DNA of 64,000 nt. Origin: Dendrolimus kikuchii (lineage: Eukaryota; Arthropoda; Insecta; Lepidoptera; Lasiocampidae). The position numbers and the translations under genes are program-made. The stretch covers positions 19,014,387 to 19,078,386 of the forward strand of contig CM034392.1 of NCBI GenBank assembly GCA_019925095.2. Direction: 5' to 3'. The notes beneath the pieces are model-generated. The model ran no database searches. It saw only the letters and a list, made by a program, of their open reading frames with translations, and had not been told where the DNA came from. Positions 10,251 through 22,800 of this stretch are shown piece after piece; position 1 is the stretch's first letter, and each line of letters opens with the position of its first letter.

Positions 10251-10438
10251 AATCTAGCCTTGCTACTTTGATGCAAGTTAGATTGTTTTTTTTTACCTTT
10301 GATACCTGTTACCTGAAAAACGGCCCCGCTTTCAGCTTAGTGAGTATCCATTCCATTTTAAGTTAATGTTAGACTACTGATCCTAAAAATTTCATCCTTC
10401 CTAAAATCACGTAGATCTGGGGTGACTGGGATCTTGGA

Positions 10439-10922
10439 CCATAAATTCTTCGCATCAAATTCTGAGTTCTACTCTAGCGAACTAAGAAATGTTAAAACTG
10501 CAATGAAGTGCGATGCAAGTGATGAAGTATTTCTAGTGGCATAATTCCTTTTACAATAACTAACAATAAGCCAAATGAGCGGTCGGTAAGATATAGGAAC
10601 TGGCGATAAATAGTTTCTACATCTTGAAATTAGTGCTAAGTAGTAGTATTTTGTTATATTTCTATTACAAGTGTATAGTATATTTATTTTATTTTACATG
10701 TTTTCAAACAATTGTATATCAATTAACTATTTTAAAACTGTGTAATGATAAACATCACATTACATAATTTTAAAAGGGTATCATTTAAGTTATCGCCAAT
10801 TTAATTAGTTTTGTGTTTCTTAAATAATAGGGTTTGCCCGCAAAATAGTAGATTTGTCACCAAAATGTAGTCACCAAACAATATAAAATCAATTCCACAA
10901 TAAATCACCTAAAGTCATGGAG
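10439..10922. other. Non-coding spacer
   Basis: AT-rich sequence. A short block at about 10569-10600 (aaatgagcggtcggtaagata) resembles one end of the MITE at 36726-36852. Confidence 0.4.
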
Positions 10923-10955
10923 ATATAGGGTACATACATACATACATACATAACT

Positions 10956-11525
10956 TCACGCCAGTTCCCTTGCGGGGTAGGCACGAACAACAGAGTGCCA
11001 TTTAGGCTTATTCTTACACACCTCACTTGCCTCTTTGACATTCATAACTCTTGTCATGCACACTCGTCTGTTCTTAAGGCTCCTGACATCACCTTCTGCT
11101 AGTACACGATCAATTTGATCATGGAAGGTGTGTCGTGGCCTTCCACGACTTCTGCATCCATCCACTTTTGCATTGTATATATGTTTAGTCATTCTTTCAT
11201 CATGCATTCTTTCCACATGCCCGAACCACCGGAGCATTCCTTTCCTTACCTTCACCCCGACACTCTCTTTCAGACCAACTCTCTTTCTTACTTCGGTATT
11301 ACGAAAGCGGTCCGCGAGCGTCACTCCGCAGATTTTGCGCAGTGCTCGCATCTCGACCGCGTTTACTCTACTTTCATGCTCTCTCTTCCATACCCAACTC
11401 TCGCATCCATACGTGAGCGTAGGTACCAGCACCGCGTTGTGTACGGCGAGCTGGGCCTTCTGGCTGAGGTTCTTAGCGCCTAGAAGTTTACCTAACGCTC
11501 CATTCACACTATTCCGCAAATTCAC
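10956..11525 (-). pseudogene. RTE LINE C-terminal region
   Basis: 189 codons without a stop, in a different frame from the RT part. It contains [36 protein letters not shown] and [15 protein letters not shown], typical of the region after the RT in RTE elements. It differs at only 9 of 189 positions from the copy at 43706-44275, so both are recent. Confidence 0.85.
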
Positions 11526-11533
11526 TCTTCTTT

Positions 11534-12583
11534 CTATATCTTTCTTCCAGCCCTGCTAAAAGCACATCCAAGATATACAAACTCATTCACTTGCTCTAGC
11601 ATAACATCATCGACCATTATCCTTGCATTCGTTCTGGTTTCTTCTCTTTCAAACACCATAACCTTTGTTTTCTTCGCATTCAAATGTAAGCCTCTCGCCT
11701 GACAGTCCTCTTTCATCATTGTGACTAGTGTTTGCAGTTCTGATGGCGATTCGGCTAAAAGCACGGCATCATCCGCATAAAGCAAGGTGCTTACAACTAG
11801 ATCACTCATCCGAACCCCAACATCCATCAATCTTATTCTCTGGAGACAATCGTCCAGATATAGGATGAACAGCAAAGCCGACAGCACGCAGCCCTGGCGG
11901 ACGCCAATGTTGACGTCAAACCAGGGCGACAGGCTGCCTTCCACCCGCACGCATGCCATACAGCCCTCGTAAGTGGACTGCACAGCACGCATCAATTGGC
12001 CATTAATCCCATATCCGGGCAATATGTCCCAGAGGTCCTTCCGCACAACCCTGTCAAATGCTTTCTCTAGATCCACAAAACCGCAGAAAACCTTCCGGCC
12101 CATAGCCAGCTGCTTCTCTACGATATTGCGGAGAGAGAAAACTTGATCCATACATCCCCTTCCATTTCCGAAACCACCTTGTGCATCCCACAGTAATCCA
12201 TCGGATACAACTCTCATTCTCTTTTCAATAATCTTCGCATACACTTTAGATACTGTGCTGATCAAACTGATGGCCCTGTAGCTGGCGCACTCCATACGTG
12301 ACCCCTTGCCTTTATACAAGGGCACGATGACAGCGCGGCTCCAGTCCTTGGGAGCCTTTCCCGTCCTCCAGCACAAGTTGCATAAGGACAGGAAAGCGTC
12401 CCGGACGCAGGTTCCACCAGATTTAATCATCTCAGCAGACACACTATCGATTCCTACTGCCTTTCCATTTTTCAGACTTCTTATCGACCATTCGATCTCT
12501 TCCAAAGTGATCTCGGATGCTGACTCCTCGGAGTCGGTCACAGACTCAGTCGTGGTGCCAGCATCCGGGATATTATCATACAT
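11534..12583 (-). pseudogene. RTE LINE reverse transcriptase part
   Basis: Reverse transcriptase motifs appear in order: NGKAVGIDSVSAEMI, VIVPLYKGKG, YRAISLIS, FVDLEKAFDRV, GVRQGCVLSALLF, LLYADDAVLLAES with the catalytic YADD, and KTKVMVF before FVYLGC. It is in the same frame as the endonuclease part. It ends at TAG 11534-11536 because of a small deletion: relative to the copy at 43668 about 7 bases are missing just before, which shifts the frame. Confidence 0.88.
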
Positions 12584-12604
12584 TTCTCTAAAATATTCAC
12601 TCCA

Positions 12605-14047
12605 TCACGCTAATACCTCTTGTGGGTTAGCAAGAACGTCCCCTGCTTTAGATTTTGTTCTTTCCATTCTGGAAGCTGACGAATAACCCCGAGACTTCTT
12701 AACCTCTCTCCAAAAGAGTTTGGTATTCGCCTCGAAGTTCTCCGTCAACTTCTCTTCTTCTTTCAATTTTATTCTTTCACGCTTCTCTTTCACTAAAGCT
12801 TTGGTTTCATTCTTGCAGAGGCGATAAATTTCTTTCTTCATCTCTTTCATACTATCATTCTGTTGCAAGGAAGCAACATAATCCAGCCAGGCTTTTCTCT
12901 TTCTCTCTACGCTGAATTTAACATCCGCGTCCCACCATTCATCACCTTTCGTTGTTATGTGCCTCTTCGCGCATCCACATGCTTCTTTTGCGCTTTCCAC
13001 TATACTTTCTTTCATACTATCCCAGTCATTATCCACATCTAAGTCGGAGAAGTCCGCTTTTGCAAGCCTTTCTTCGACTAGGCGCGCATACATACTCCTT
13101 ACACTAACATCTTCCAATTTTTCACACTTTATTCTTTCAAGCTCCCCGAAATTGGTACGCACTCGCCAGTGTCTCCACTTCTTGAAAAGGCCCACAAACC
13201 GGCTTATCACCAGGTAGTGGTCCGTTTCAAGAGTGGGGCCTCTGTAGGCTCTTGTATCCATTATTCTGTTTCGGAGGCGACTATCAATTAAAATCAGATC
13301 AATCATACTTTTCTGATCATTCATTCTCCATGTATACGTGTGAATATCCTTATGATGGAATAGGGTGTTCGACACAAGCAAGTTTCTTTCCATGCATACG
13401 TCTATGATTGGCCTACCAGCATCGTTCACTCTCTTGTCACCATAGGGTCCAAGGACAGCCTCAAGGCCGTCTCGTTTGGTCCCCACCCAGCCATTAAGAT
13501 CACCACACATAATTAGTCTTTCGTTCCCTTCAGCCAGATCCAGAATTTCTCTCACAGACTCCCAAAACTTCTCGAGTTCTTGGGGATCCGCTGAGCTGAC
13601 GGGAGCATAAGCTGCGACCAGAAAAACTCGCGTGATCCCTAGTTTTAGGCGGACCCAGAGAAGTCTCGGGTTCACCAGACAATAAGCTTTTACTCCAGAC
13701 ACAAAGCGGGATGAGAGTAAGACGCCTACCCCCCCACTCGCACGCTCGTCCAGGTCCACGCCGGACCACAGAGCAAGCATGCCACTGGGGAGGTCATCGA
13801 CGTCGCACCCCTTCCGCTTTGTCTCTGTCAGACATAAGGCATCCAGGCTTCTCTCATTCATTATATCAATCATTTCGTCCATCTTATCTTTCATCCCACC
13901 TCTCACATTCCACGTGCCTATACGGCACTCTGCTCCTCTCGACCCGCCAGGTTTGGCGCTGCGTGAAGGGTGGCGGCCCCCTTCGCCGCATGCGCGAGAA
14001 TTCACACCGACGGGGGCGCATCGGTGACGCCCTATCGTGCGCTGCAC
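12605..14047 (-). pseudogene. RTE LINE endonuclease part of the polyprotein
   Basis: 480 codons encode an APE-type endonuclease, which nicks the target DNA before reverse transcription. Motifs in order: GTWNVRGG at about residue 43, LCLTETKRKG with the catalytic Glu, AAYAPV, MCGDLNGWVG with the Asp-Asn pair, TYTWRM with MIDLILID, and the terminal DH of ETDHYLV. A lysine- and glutamate-rich linker follows. The frame ends at a TGA (12605-12607), but the same frame reopens directly as WSEYF and carries the RT at 11534-12583, so the stop is a single in-frame mutation. Start chosen at the first ATG (14045-14047), 71 bases inside the element. Confidence 0.85.
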
Positions 14048-14124
14048 GCGGGTGAATTCTGGTCAGAATTGTGGCCCTCTGGGCCAGCGGGGATCGCAAC
14101 GAGCACGCTTCTGACATATAGGGT

Positions 14125-16741
14125 CTAGTACCAAATAAATGTTTTTGTATGTATTATAATAGGTTTGTCCTAATAAGTATTTAAGCAAACTAGTTTAAAG
14201 AGATCGCCTATAAATCATATATTATGTCACTAAAAAATTTCATAAAGTTCCAAAAAAAATTTAGGGTTGTCGTCATCGTTTCAACCAAAAGACTACTACT
14301 TAACTGGACATATGCCTCCCCCAAGGATATTAATTTCCACAGGTAGTATAAATACAGTTAAATAAAATGTCTAAAATTTCTAATTCGTATGTGTTGGGCA
14401 CATGGTAATTTTTTTTTTTTTTAGCATATGCTCAACACGTACGAATCGTGACATCTTCACCAAATACCTCTATAAATGCATTTTGTATTGCTTTCGCTGC
14501 GTCACATAATAGAACTTCTGGTTTGAAGTTTTGCGAGTACAAGTTAAAGATATTAATTAGTTACCTACGACCCATCGTTGAGGTCGGAAAGCGCGCTAAT
14601 TTGTCACCGCCTCTTTGAATATATTTTCATTAAAATTATAAATTGATATATTAAATTGGTAACGAATATTATTATTTTAATAACTGAACGAAATAAAATG
14701 TAACTGCTGTATTGGTGACAAAATATCAAATAAAAAGGAGTCGCAGTCAGGGATCGATAATCGATTTATTTGGTGACAGATCTACCATTCTGAGTACAAA
14801 GCTAGTATTTAAGTAATAAAAATATTATTATAAGAACGAAGTTTATATTCATCTAATACACTAGAATTGTATTGGTAATCCATCTCTTATTTTACACATA
14901 AATTAACATTAATTTGATAATTCATACCAGGGAACACTTCTTTTTTATCTGAGAACAAAAATATTTCGTGGCGATAGATCTATTTATTAGGTGATACAAC
15001 TTTATGACAAATATAAATTTTGGTGTCAAGAAATATAGTACCCATTTTAAAATATGTAGTTTAATTGAAATTTTTCCAAAGAAATAAGACTAACATTATA
15101 ATTAATTAAAGTACTTTTATGTAATGAGTGACTCTTGCAAGCACAAAAGTGAGCAAGCTATCTTTATATGTATGTAAATCTTAATTTTAGCATTTTAAAA
15201 ATTCCTAGTCTCTAGTATCACTCTCTCAACACGTATTCTTGAAGTGGCTATATACCTTGTCTGTTTCGTTTTTTCCATTATAAGCTCGAATCTAGCAGAA
15301 ATACTCATGGGACATCAAGAAAATGACCCCTTTTGAGATATAAATAGTTCAAGATTCTTAAACGTCCTATCAGCTGAAATACATATACCGGCGGCAAACA
15401 TTCTATAAAACTTGCAATGTTCCAACAAGTTCATATCTCTCAGACCATCAAGTATACACCCTTGCTTGAACTTTCTTCAGATATTTTTAAAGGTGAAGTA
15501 GCAGTACAGAGTTGATTTCAAGTGTCTTTTGTAGTTGTCTAGATTTGTTTACCTCTAAGTTTTCCTTCAAATGAATTACTTATTGTTCTTGGCTTGCAAA
15601 AACTTACAGTTTTATTAACCTTATTTTTATGGGTGGAAATAATCTCTTCTATAAATGAATCTTTTGACGTTCTCATGTGGTTTCTTATTATTGTTCCAGT
15701 AACCATATATTATACTAGACGACAAAAGGACTTTGCATAGATAAAACTAAGTACTGTGTTGTTGTTTACATTCAGTTGACAGTAAAATGTTCATATTATA
15801 GTGACGTCATCAAAATGGTGGACAGCGTTTTCGCGCGGAAATGTCAGATTTAAAATTTAAATTCAATTTTAAGGAATTCAAAGATTTCATGAAATAAAAT
15901 TTTCAGTAGCTTATAGCTTATAAAGTATTGATCTAAGCTACATTCCAAAAAATGGTGTAATACTATAACGAAAAGATATGGTTCAAATTCCACTAGACAT
16001 TCTTGGTAAACTTTAAAAATTACTGTTCACGTGAAACGGATTTTACACTCGGATCAACGTTTTTTTATAAATGTTAAAATTAAAATAATATAGATAAATT
16101 AGCTTTGATTTACACAGATTACTATATATGTATTTTCACTGACCATAACTACTGTGGGATTTGTGTCCCACACAGAGTTGTAGTTTAGGAAGCTGTCCTA
16201 CTAACTTGGAAAATAAAATAATAGATTAGGCTGAGCCAGATGCAATTCACGTATTCGGTATCACAGTGACAGGAGGAATAAAAAAATTGTTATAGAAAAG
16301 TCAATAGAATATTTTAAAATACTTTTCTAAAAATCGCAATTGCTTTAATAATATGAAAAAGTAGGTTTTTACAACTACAGACAAAATAGAATATTGCCAG
16401 AATGCAAAATAATGTTCATTTTCAAGACATTTTGGTAGAGTCCTGCAAAACCCGTCCACTCTGCAGGCCTGCTGTGTAGACCTTTATATCGGCTCCGTAA
16501 GGAGCATAATATGACGGTAGAATGACGTTGACGCTCCTTATGCATATGACATGTTTTATTTTTTTATAGTATTCTTTTATACGCTGAAGTGTACTAAAGT
16601 CTGGAAAAAAAATCAGTCTAATTTTAATGTACGGTACAAAAATATTTTCAGTGCATTCTCATTAAATATTACTTAATTACTACCACTTCTAAACAGTTAG
16701 TGTTATAGTCCAGTAGATATTGTTTTAAAAGTAAAAACAAA
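14125..16741. other. Spacer upstream of GLOD4
   Basis: AT-rich sequence with T and A runs (14409-14422) and a short GC patch around 15805-15845 containing TGACGTCA. The GLOD4 promoter must lie near its right end, but I cannot point to a core motif. No coding region or clear transposon was seen. Confidence 0.45.
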
Positions 16742-16831
16742 ATGGTTAGCGGCCGTGCTTTGCATTTCGTTTTTAAAGTTGCCGATAGGACTCAAACTGC
16801 AAAATTTTACAGGGAAATCCTTGGAATGAAG
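16742..16831 (+). CDS. Glod4: GLOD4 exon 1
   Basis: Encodes [16 protein letters not shown] and continues to LGMK, the first beta strand and helix of VOC module 1. Donor gtatgt follows AAG in phase 0. Confidence 0.93.
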
Positions 16832-19800
16832 GTATGTCTTTTATACACTTACTTGTTGTCGTTATTATTTAACTGTAGAATAACTTTTTGGAGAACCAAT
16901 AAGGCCAAGGCCATGCCCTTGCCTTTCACAAACCGGCCGGCTTTTCAAGTCATGGTAACAAGTTAATTAATCCATATACCTAATTATTCCGTTGTGCTTA
17001 CGTACATACATATTGTCATGCCTGTTTCCCACTGGGGTGCTACAATCCTGACAAACACTTTACGCCTCATGAACTTATCTGCTTAAGCAAATGTATGTAA
17101 ATTGTCTTTGAACCCAGACACGATGTATTTAAAGTGATCTATGATAACCACAGTGTTTAAATACAACTGTGTTTAACAGGTGCAATAATAACAGTTAAGA
17201 AAAATTGTTCTTGTTATAACATCTGAATTATAATCACAAAGTGAATAAATAAGTAGATTATAGATTCCTAAACACAACATGCTGGTGTTATGGGAAATAT
17301 AGAAAGCACAGTTTTTCGACTGACTCGACACACCATAGTAAGAACAAGAAATTTCTTCACAAAATTTACATTGGTTGTAATCAAACCTGTATCTGCATTA
17401 TAGTGAACTAGATAACCAAACACTATAAAAACAGTTTAATTTATTCTATAATTAGATTTTTAAAACTTTAAATCTGCTTACTTGTATGCTAAGAAATGTA
17501 CTTCACAACATCAACATCTTTTATAGAGATTTAAATTAATTTTTTCGATTATTATTTAGGTACTTCGGCATGAAGAATTCAGTGATGGTTGTGAAGCTGC
17601 TTGTAATGGGTGAATATATATTTTCAAATTTAAGAACTTTATTTCTTATAAACGAGTTATACATTAATTAACACACTAAATTATTTGAACATTAATATGT
17701 TAATAAAAAAATCTTAAGAGGCAACTGCAGTATAACAGCCTCTGAATTGAGACTTGAAAATTTCACAATAACTTCAGCATGCCGAGAAACACATTTCCTG
17801 AAAATTTTACACCGCCAAGATAAATAGTTTTCATGAAATAAAATATTTAAAATCATGAAAATACTACCAAAATGATATGACTTTTTAACATTTCTTGTTT
17901 TATTTCTTGTTAACACTTACATCATTTCATTGCCTATGAAAAAATTAACACAGAACTATAATTTTTTATGTTCTTTAAATATTTATCTGTTAGAGATTAT
18001 AATAACTTATATAAATAATTTTATAAAGTTGACTTTGGAATTTGGCACTCTGAATCAGGTGGTGGGGTGTTGATGAGGGTAAGTGGAGGTGTACGGGAGT
18101 CATCCTCCACCATTTCTTTGTTTTATAAAAAAAAATAGAGATGTCTTGACAGATCCAAATTCTGCCCTTATAGATTAGAAGGTTCTGGTAGTTATTTTTT
18201 TACCACCCAGAAATCATTGCTCTTCCCTCCCATTTCTTATAATAAAATATGCATCTCCGGCAACCAGAAATGGCGGCGGGTATTTTCCACCCCTTAATTC
18301 TGCCCTATTTAATTTAAGATTAATTTATAATTTAGTCGGAAAATTCATTTTCAATTTTCTCTGAAATTATGAGTTTTTGCGCATTTTCCTTTCAATATGA
18401 CATACCTACCCTCCCACCCCCCACCAAAAAAACATACTAAAGTTATGCCAATCTTAACTTGAAATATGATAATATTTATAATGAAATGCATGTCCTTTTA
18501 ATTTATAAAAGAGCAATATGTTTAACAATTACATTTGCAACAGTTAATTCAATTATAAAAAGTCTGTCTTTTCCAGCCCCTATGCAAACAGATGGAGCAA
18601 AACAATGGTTGGTTATGGTCCAGAAGACACACATTTTGTTGTTGAACTCACATACAATTATGGTATTACACACTATGAACAGGGAAATGACTTCTTGGGG
18701 CTCACAATTCAGTCAAGTGAAAGCCTGAAAAGGGCTTTAGCAAACAAATGGCCAGTCAAAGAGAATAATGGCCTGAAGTATGTGGAAGCACCTGGTGGAT
18801 ACAAGTTCTATATCATTGATAAACCACAGCCCATTGACAAAGGTCAGTTTGACAGTTCTTCCTGAGAATTAAAGTCACATTCAACATGCCTGTACATCTA
18901 TATAAAACAGTCATTTTCTCAGAAACTACTAGACGTACATGACAGAAATTTTATATCAATGTATAATATATGCTTCACAATGTTGTAGTGAAATTACAAA
19001 AAATCAAAATTGGGGATGGTGGGCACTGTACACATGAGTGAGGAGTCCTGTAAGGTTACATTACTTTAATGTGACTACTGTTTACAGTACATACACTAAT
19101 TATTGTTTATTTCAGGTGTTTGTGGTGAATAATAAAGAGTTTTTATCTATCTTTCTGTCTATTCAAGGGTACTGTGAAACCTAATTTTTTAAATCCATCT
19201 TATTGTCTATTCAAGGGTACCATGAAAGCTATTTTTTTTACTGGGTGATTGTCAGTTGTGGTATTGTTGTTCCGTAGTATGAGACTTACCTCAAAAATCG
19301 TCAAAGCTTACATAAGCAATGCCATGTGAAAAAGTTAGTGGTTAAAGGTCTGGTGTTATTCCAGTAACTTTTCATTTCTATTGAATTATCAACATCAATA
19401 ATAATTATTTACCAATGATAAGATCATCTTAAGTGTGATAAGAGTACCGGCTGATAGCAAGATAATATTGTGAAATTGATATAAGATAAAGTTACTGTGT
19501 AATACATTTACATGTATTTACATTTGTTGTAACATGGCGGTCATGTGAGTGGCCAGTGATTTGAATGCAGACATCATTTGACTGTCATGGCGCGGTCTTA
19601 GACATGACAGTGTGACGTAATCCTTTTAAGATTAGTCACAAGTGGTTTTTGTAGGATTGTTGTAAATAAACATTGTCATGCTAACACCGCAAACATAACT
19701 GGGGTCTAAAATAGGTAGAACTGTTAGATTTAATATAAAATAGTAAGTGTAGACAACACTGAAGCTATGAGGAAAAATACATAAATATTCATAAAAACAA

Positions 19801-22800
19801 TAAATTAAACATTACAGACTACTCTTGATTCTGCAACTGCTTTAAAAGCAATTTTAGTCACTGTTAAAGGAAAAGAAGTGCAAGAAACTTTCCAACAACG
19901 TGTTTTCTTTACTTAGGTAATAGATACACAAACCTTAATGTTTTTATGTACTGTTTATAATTTAAACTCTTAGTTTTTCGGTTCCGTAGCCTTTTTGCCG
20001 AAAAAAAGTTCCAAAAAAGGAAAATGGTTTAATCTTTTTCCTCTTTGGAACAATTGTCATGTCCGTTTGTCTATCATGCACAGCGATTTTATGACTAGAT
20101 AAAAAACTAGTGACTAGCCCAAACGTGGTTGTATTGAAATATTATTACCTATATATTTAATAATATTTTTATGTCTACTAGAGTTTACCTCGCGGCTGCG
20201 CCGTGTGTATACCCTAGGCCCTAGGCAGTAGCTTTATCTTACTTACACAAAAACTTAATTCGGTTTTTTATATATAATAATAACAAAGAAACTAAGTCCA
20301 TATATAATTAACTACTACTACTCACTGTCTAATGAACTGCCCAGTAAAACATACGTCAACCTAGGTATTTGTTAGTAAATTGAAAAAACGCGATAGCAGT
20401 GCCATCTATGTTGATAATCTGTCTTTTCTAAGGAAACGACTTCATTTATCGGGATAAAATGTATCCTAAGTGTTAACTCGGGGTTAAATAAGCCAGCACT
20501 ATGTCCAGTTTTATTTAAATACGTTTAGCGGTTTCCACCGCCATCTTTTTCGCTATTTTCATCTATCCCACGGAAACGACGTAATTTATCGGAATGAAGA
20601 GTATCTTAAGGTACGCCCCGGTATAAACAAGTTCTATGTCGAGTTTTATTTAAATCCGTTCACTTGTTTTCACGTGATTTTTCAACAGACAGAAAGACAA
20701 AAATTCTAATAATTACATTTTCGGAATCTCGTGGTTCAAATTCCCCTTGATGTTTTTCACATTTTTAAACGCATTTTACAAACTCACCATTTACAGATAG
20801 ATGATTTATATATATTAGATAGAGGATATTCATTTAAACTTTTAAGAAGTGTATTTCGGGTCCTTGCTACTTTTAATTATGAGAGATGCCCAAACACAAA
20901 GGGCACGGGGTTCGAATCCTGGCCAGAAACTATGCCACGCTTGGGCAGTTTTTTGACCTAATGTGTATATCGTTACAATCACCACGTGCGAATGGTGAAG
21001 AAAAACATCGTAATTAAAACTGAAGATCGAGATAACCGATGTGTCAAACCCACCAATCCGCCTTGGAAACATGTGGCACGCATACTGCACGCCGGGTATC
21101 CATAGGGTTTATCCCTATAAATGGGAAGCCCGAGCTCAGCAGTGGGATGTTTATAGACTGTTATTATACTGTATGTCTTTCAAGACCACGGGCCATAAAA
21201 ATGGCCCGGACTTTTGGGGGGCTTGCGTGGGGCCATGGGAAGGCCAACACGTAGGGGCCCCTTTGACAATATTAATGTAAATGTGGCGTGACACTGACCG
21301 GCGATTATCGCTGTCCACACCATATAGTAATGCACCCAAGGACAAGCCCGGCCAGTGTAGGACTATTGTGGGTAATGAGGACAAAAAGTACCGGGCTATT
21401 GTGGTGAACTGCTAATGGTACTAGGGGTCTGGGAATATGGGGACTATGGCGTCTGCCCGTCGCAATGTTCAGGGAACATGGAAAAATGGGCAGACGGTGA
21501 CTCGCCACTCCCTGCATGGGCCCCAAAAAATGCCCATAAAGACAGGGGCAACATGGGTGTGAGTGGCTAAGAGGTGTCGAGAGGTGGGCTGCTGGTTCAC
21601 CGAAGCTACTTCCGACGTTAGGCCATTTATCACTTCCACCCCTGGAGCTTGAGTCTTAGCTCTAGCGATGTCCACTCCGTGCCGGCTGGTTAAGGCAAGC
21701 GCGGAGGCGAGGGCCTTGCCTTGGCCCCAGGAGTTAGGTACGAGGTGTCGTTACTCACCTGAGGCTTCGCCACAAAGCCCCCCTGCGAGTTTATTATTAT
21801 ATTTCGGAAGTTTATAATCTTTTGTTTTGCAGATCCCGTTGTCAAAGTGTCTTTAGCGAGCTCGAATTTGGCTAAGTCTATTGCCTATTGGAATAGTTTA
21901 CTCACTTTAAAGATCTTTGAACAGAGTGACAAGAAGGTGCTCCTTGGCTTTGCAGATAATCAGGCTAAATTGGAGTTAGTTGATATTGGTGAGTTGTAGT
22001 ATTTGATCATATTCTTTAAATTGAAGATACGAAGTGCTTTAGAATAACCAAAATAATAAATTGATCATTACAACCTCTGTTATTTGAGTGATAACCACTG
22101 GAATCACTAATCTTACTAGTGAGATTCCTAATAACAATATTTCGCCAAACGCGTATTTACTTTGGTATGGATGCCACCGATATTTCTCCTAGAGTTGTCT
22201 GTTTTATAATAAAACTACGTTTTAACGGTTTTAAGCGCGGTAATTTTATTTGATTTTGAACGTCGGAAAAACCAAAATCAAATAAAATTACCACGCTTAA
22301 AACGTAGTTTTATTATGCAAGAGGAGTGACAATACCAGTACTTTAAAAATATTGTTTTGATGTTTAGTTTCACCTTGTTTGCTTGTTATTGCTGTTGCTG
22401 TTGTTATCGATTCTTCATAATATTACAACACCTGTGGAAACTTATAATCTATATATATATAAATATATTAAAAAAACATTATCTATACTAGAGTTTACTC
22501 CGCGTAGTGCCGTACCCCTTGTTTAAAGAGCAGGCGTTAATACAGACTGTATTGTATTTTTATTTTATTTTAGTGCTATTCGCCTTCGGAAGATTCAATT
22601 CATTTTATATCGCAAACTATCTCATCTCCCGGCATGAAAAGTACATATGTCCATTTTCGAAATTAAAACAAAATTACAGCAAAACCGATCAAGTACTGCT
22701 AGTAGTTTTTTCGTTACTATCGCATTTTTGTAGATGATAATTTTTTATATCTATAAATGTGAGAAATGATTGGTCTTCCATACACTTTCTTCCGGTTTCA

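Larger units (their letters stand above)
9212..10438. mobile_element. Non-autonomous DNA transposon with very long TIRs
   Basis: The left arm at about 9212-9480 is repeated in inverse form on the right at about 9890-10000 plus 10251-10438. The arms share cagtcaccccaga, acgtgattttagga, tagtctaacat, gccgtttttcaggta and catatatgatattgtt. The right arm is split by a SINE (10001-10250). The interior holds a Helitron end (CTAG at 9645-9648) and a (TA)n tract. No transposase is present. The outer ends are approximate to a few bases and the superfamily is not identified. Confidence 0.8.
10923..14124 (-). mobile_element. Nearly full-length RTE-type LINE with target duplication
   Basis: A 3.18-kb element on the minus strand (10932-14115) is bounded by the direct repeat atatagggt at 10923-10931 and 14116-14124. 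Reading from its 5' end: a short GC-rich leader, an apurinic endonuclease domain, a reverse transcriptase, and a C-terminal [13 protein letters not shown] region. It ends in (TATG)n repeats, as RTE elements do instead of a poly-A tail. The reading frame is broken twice: a TGA at 12605-12607 between endonuclease and RT, and a frameshift near 11530. The element lies in the IA-2 to GLOD4 spacer. Confidence 0.9.

Noticed and set aside
16832..16966. Extension of the GLOD4 first ORF to 74 aa
   Set aside because: Reads into intron 1; family conservation stops exactly at the gtatgt donor and resumes at 17560.
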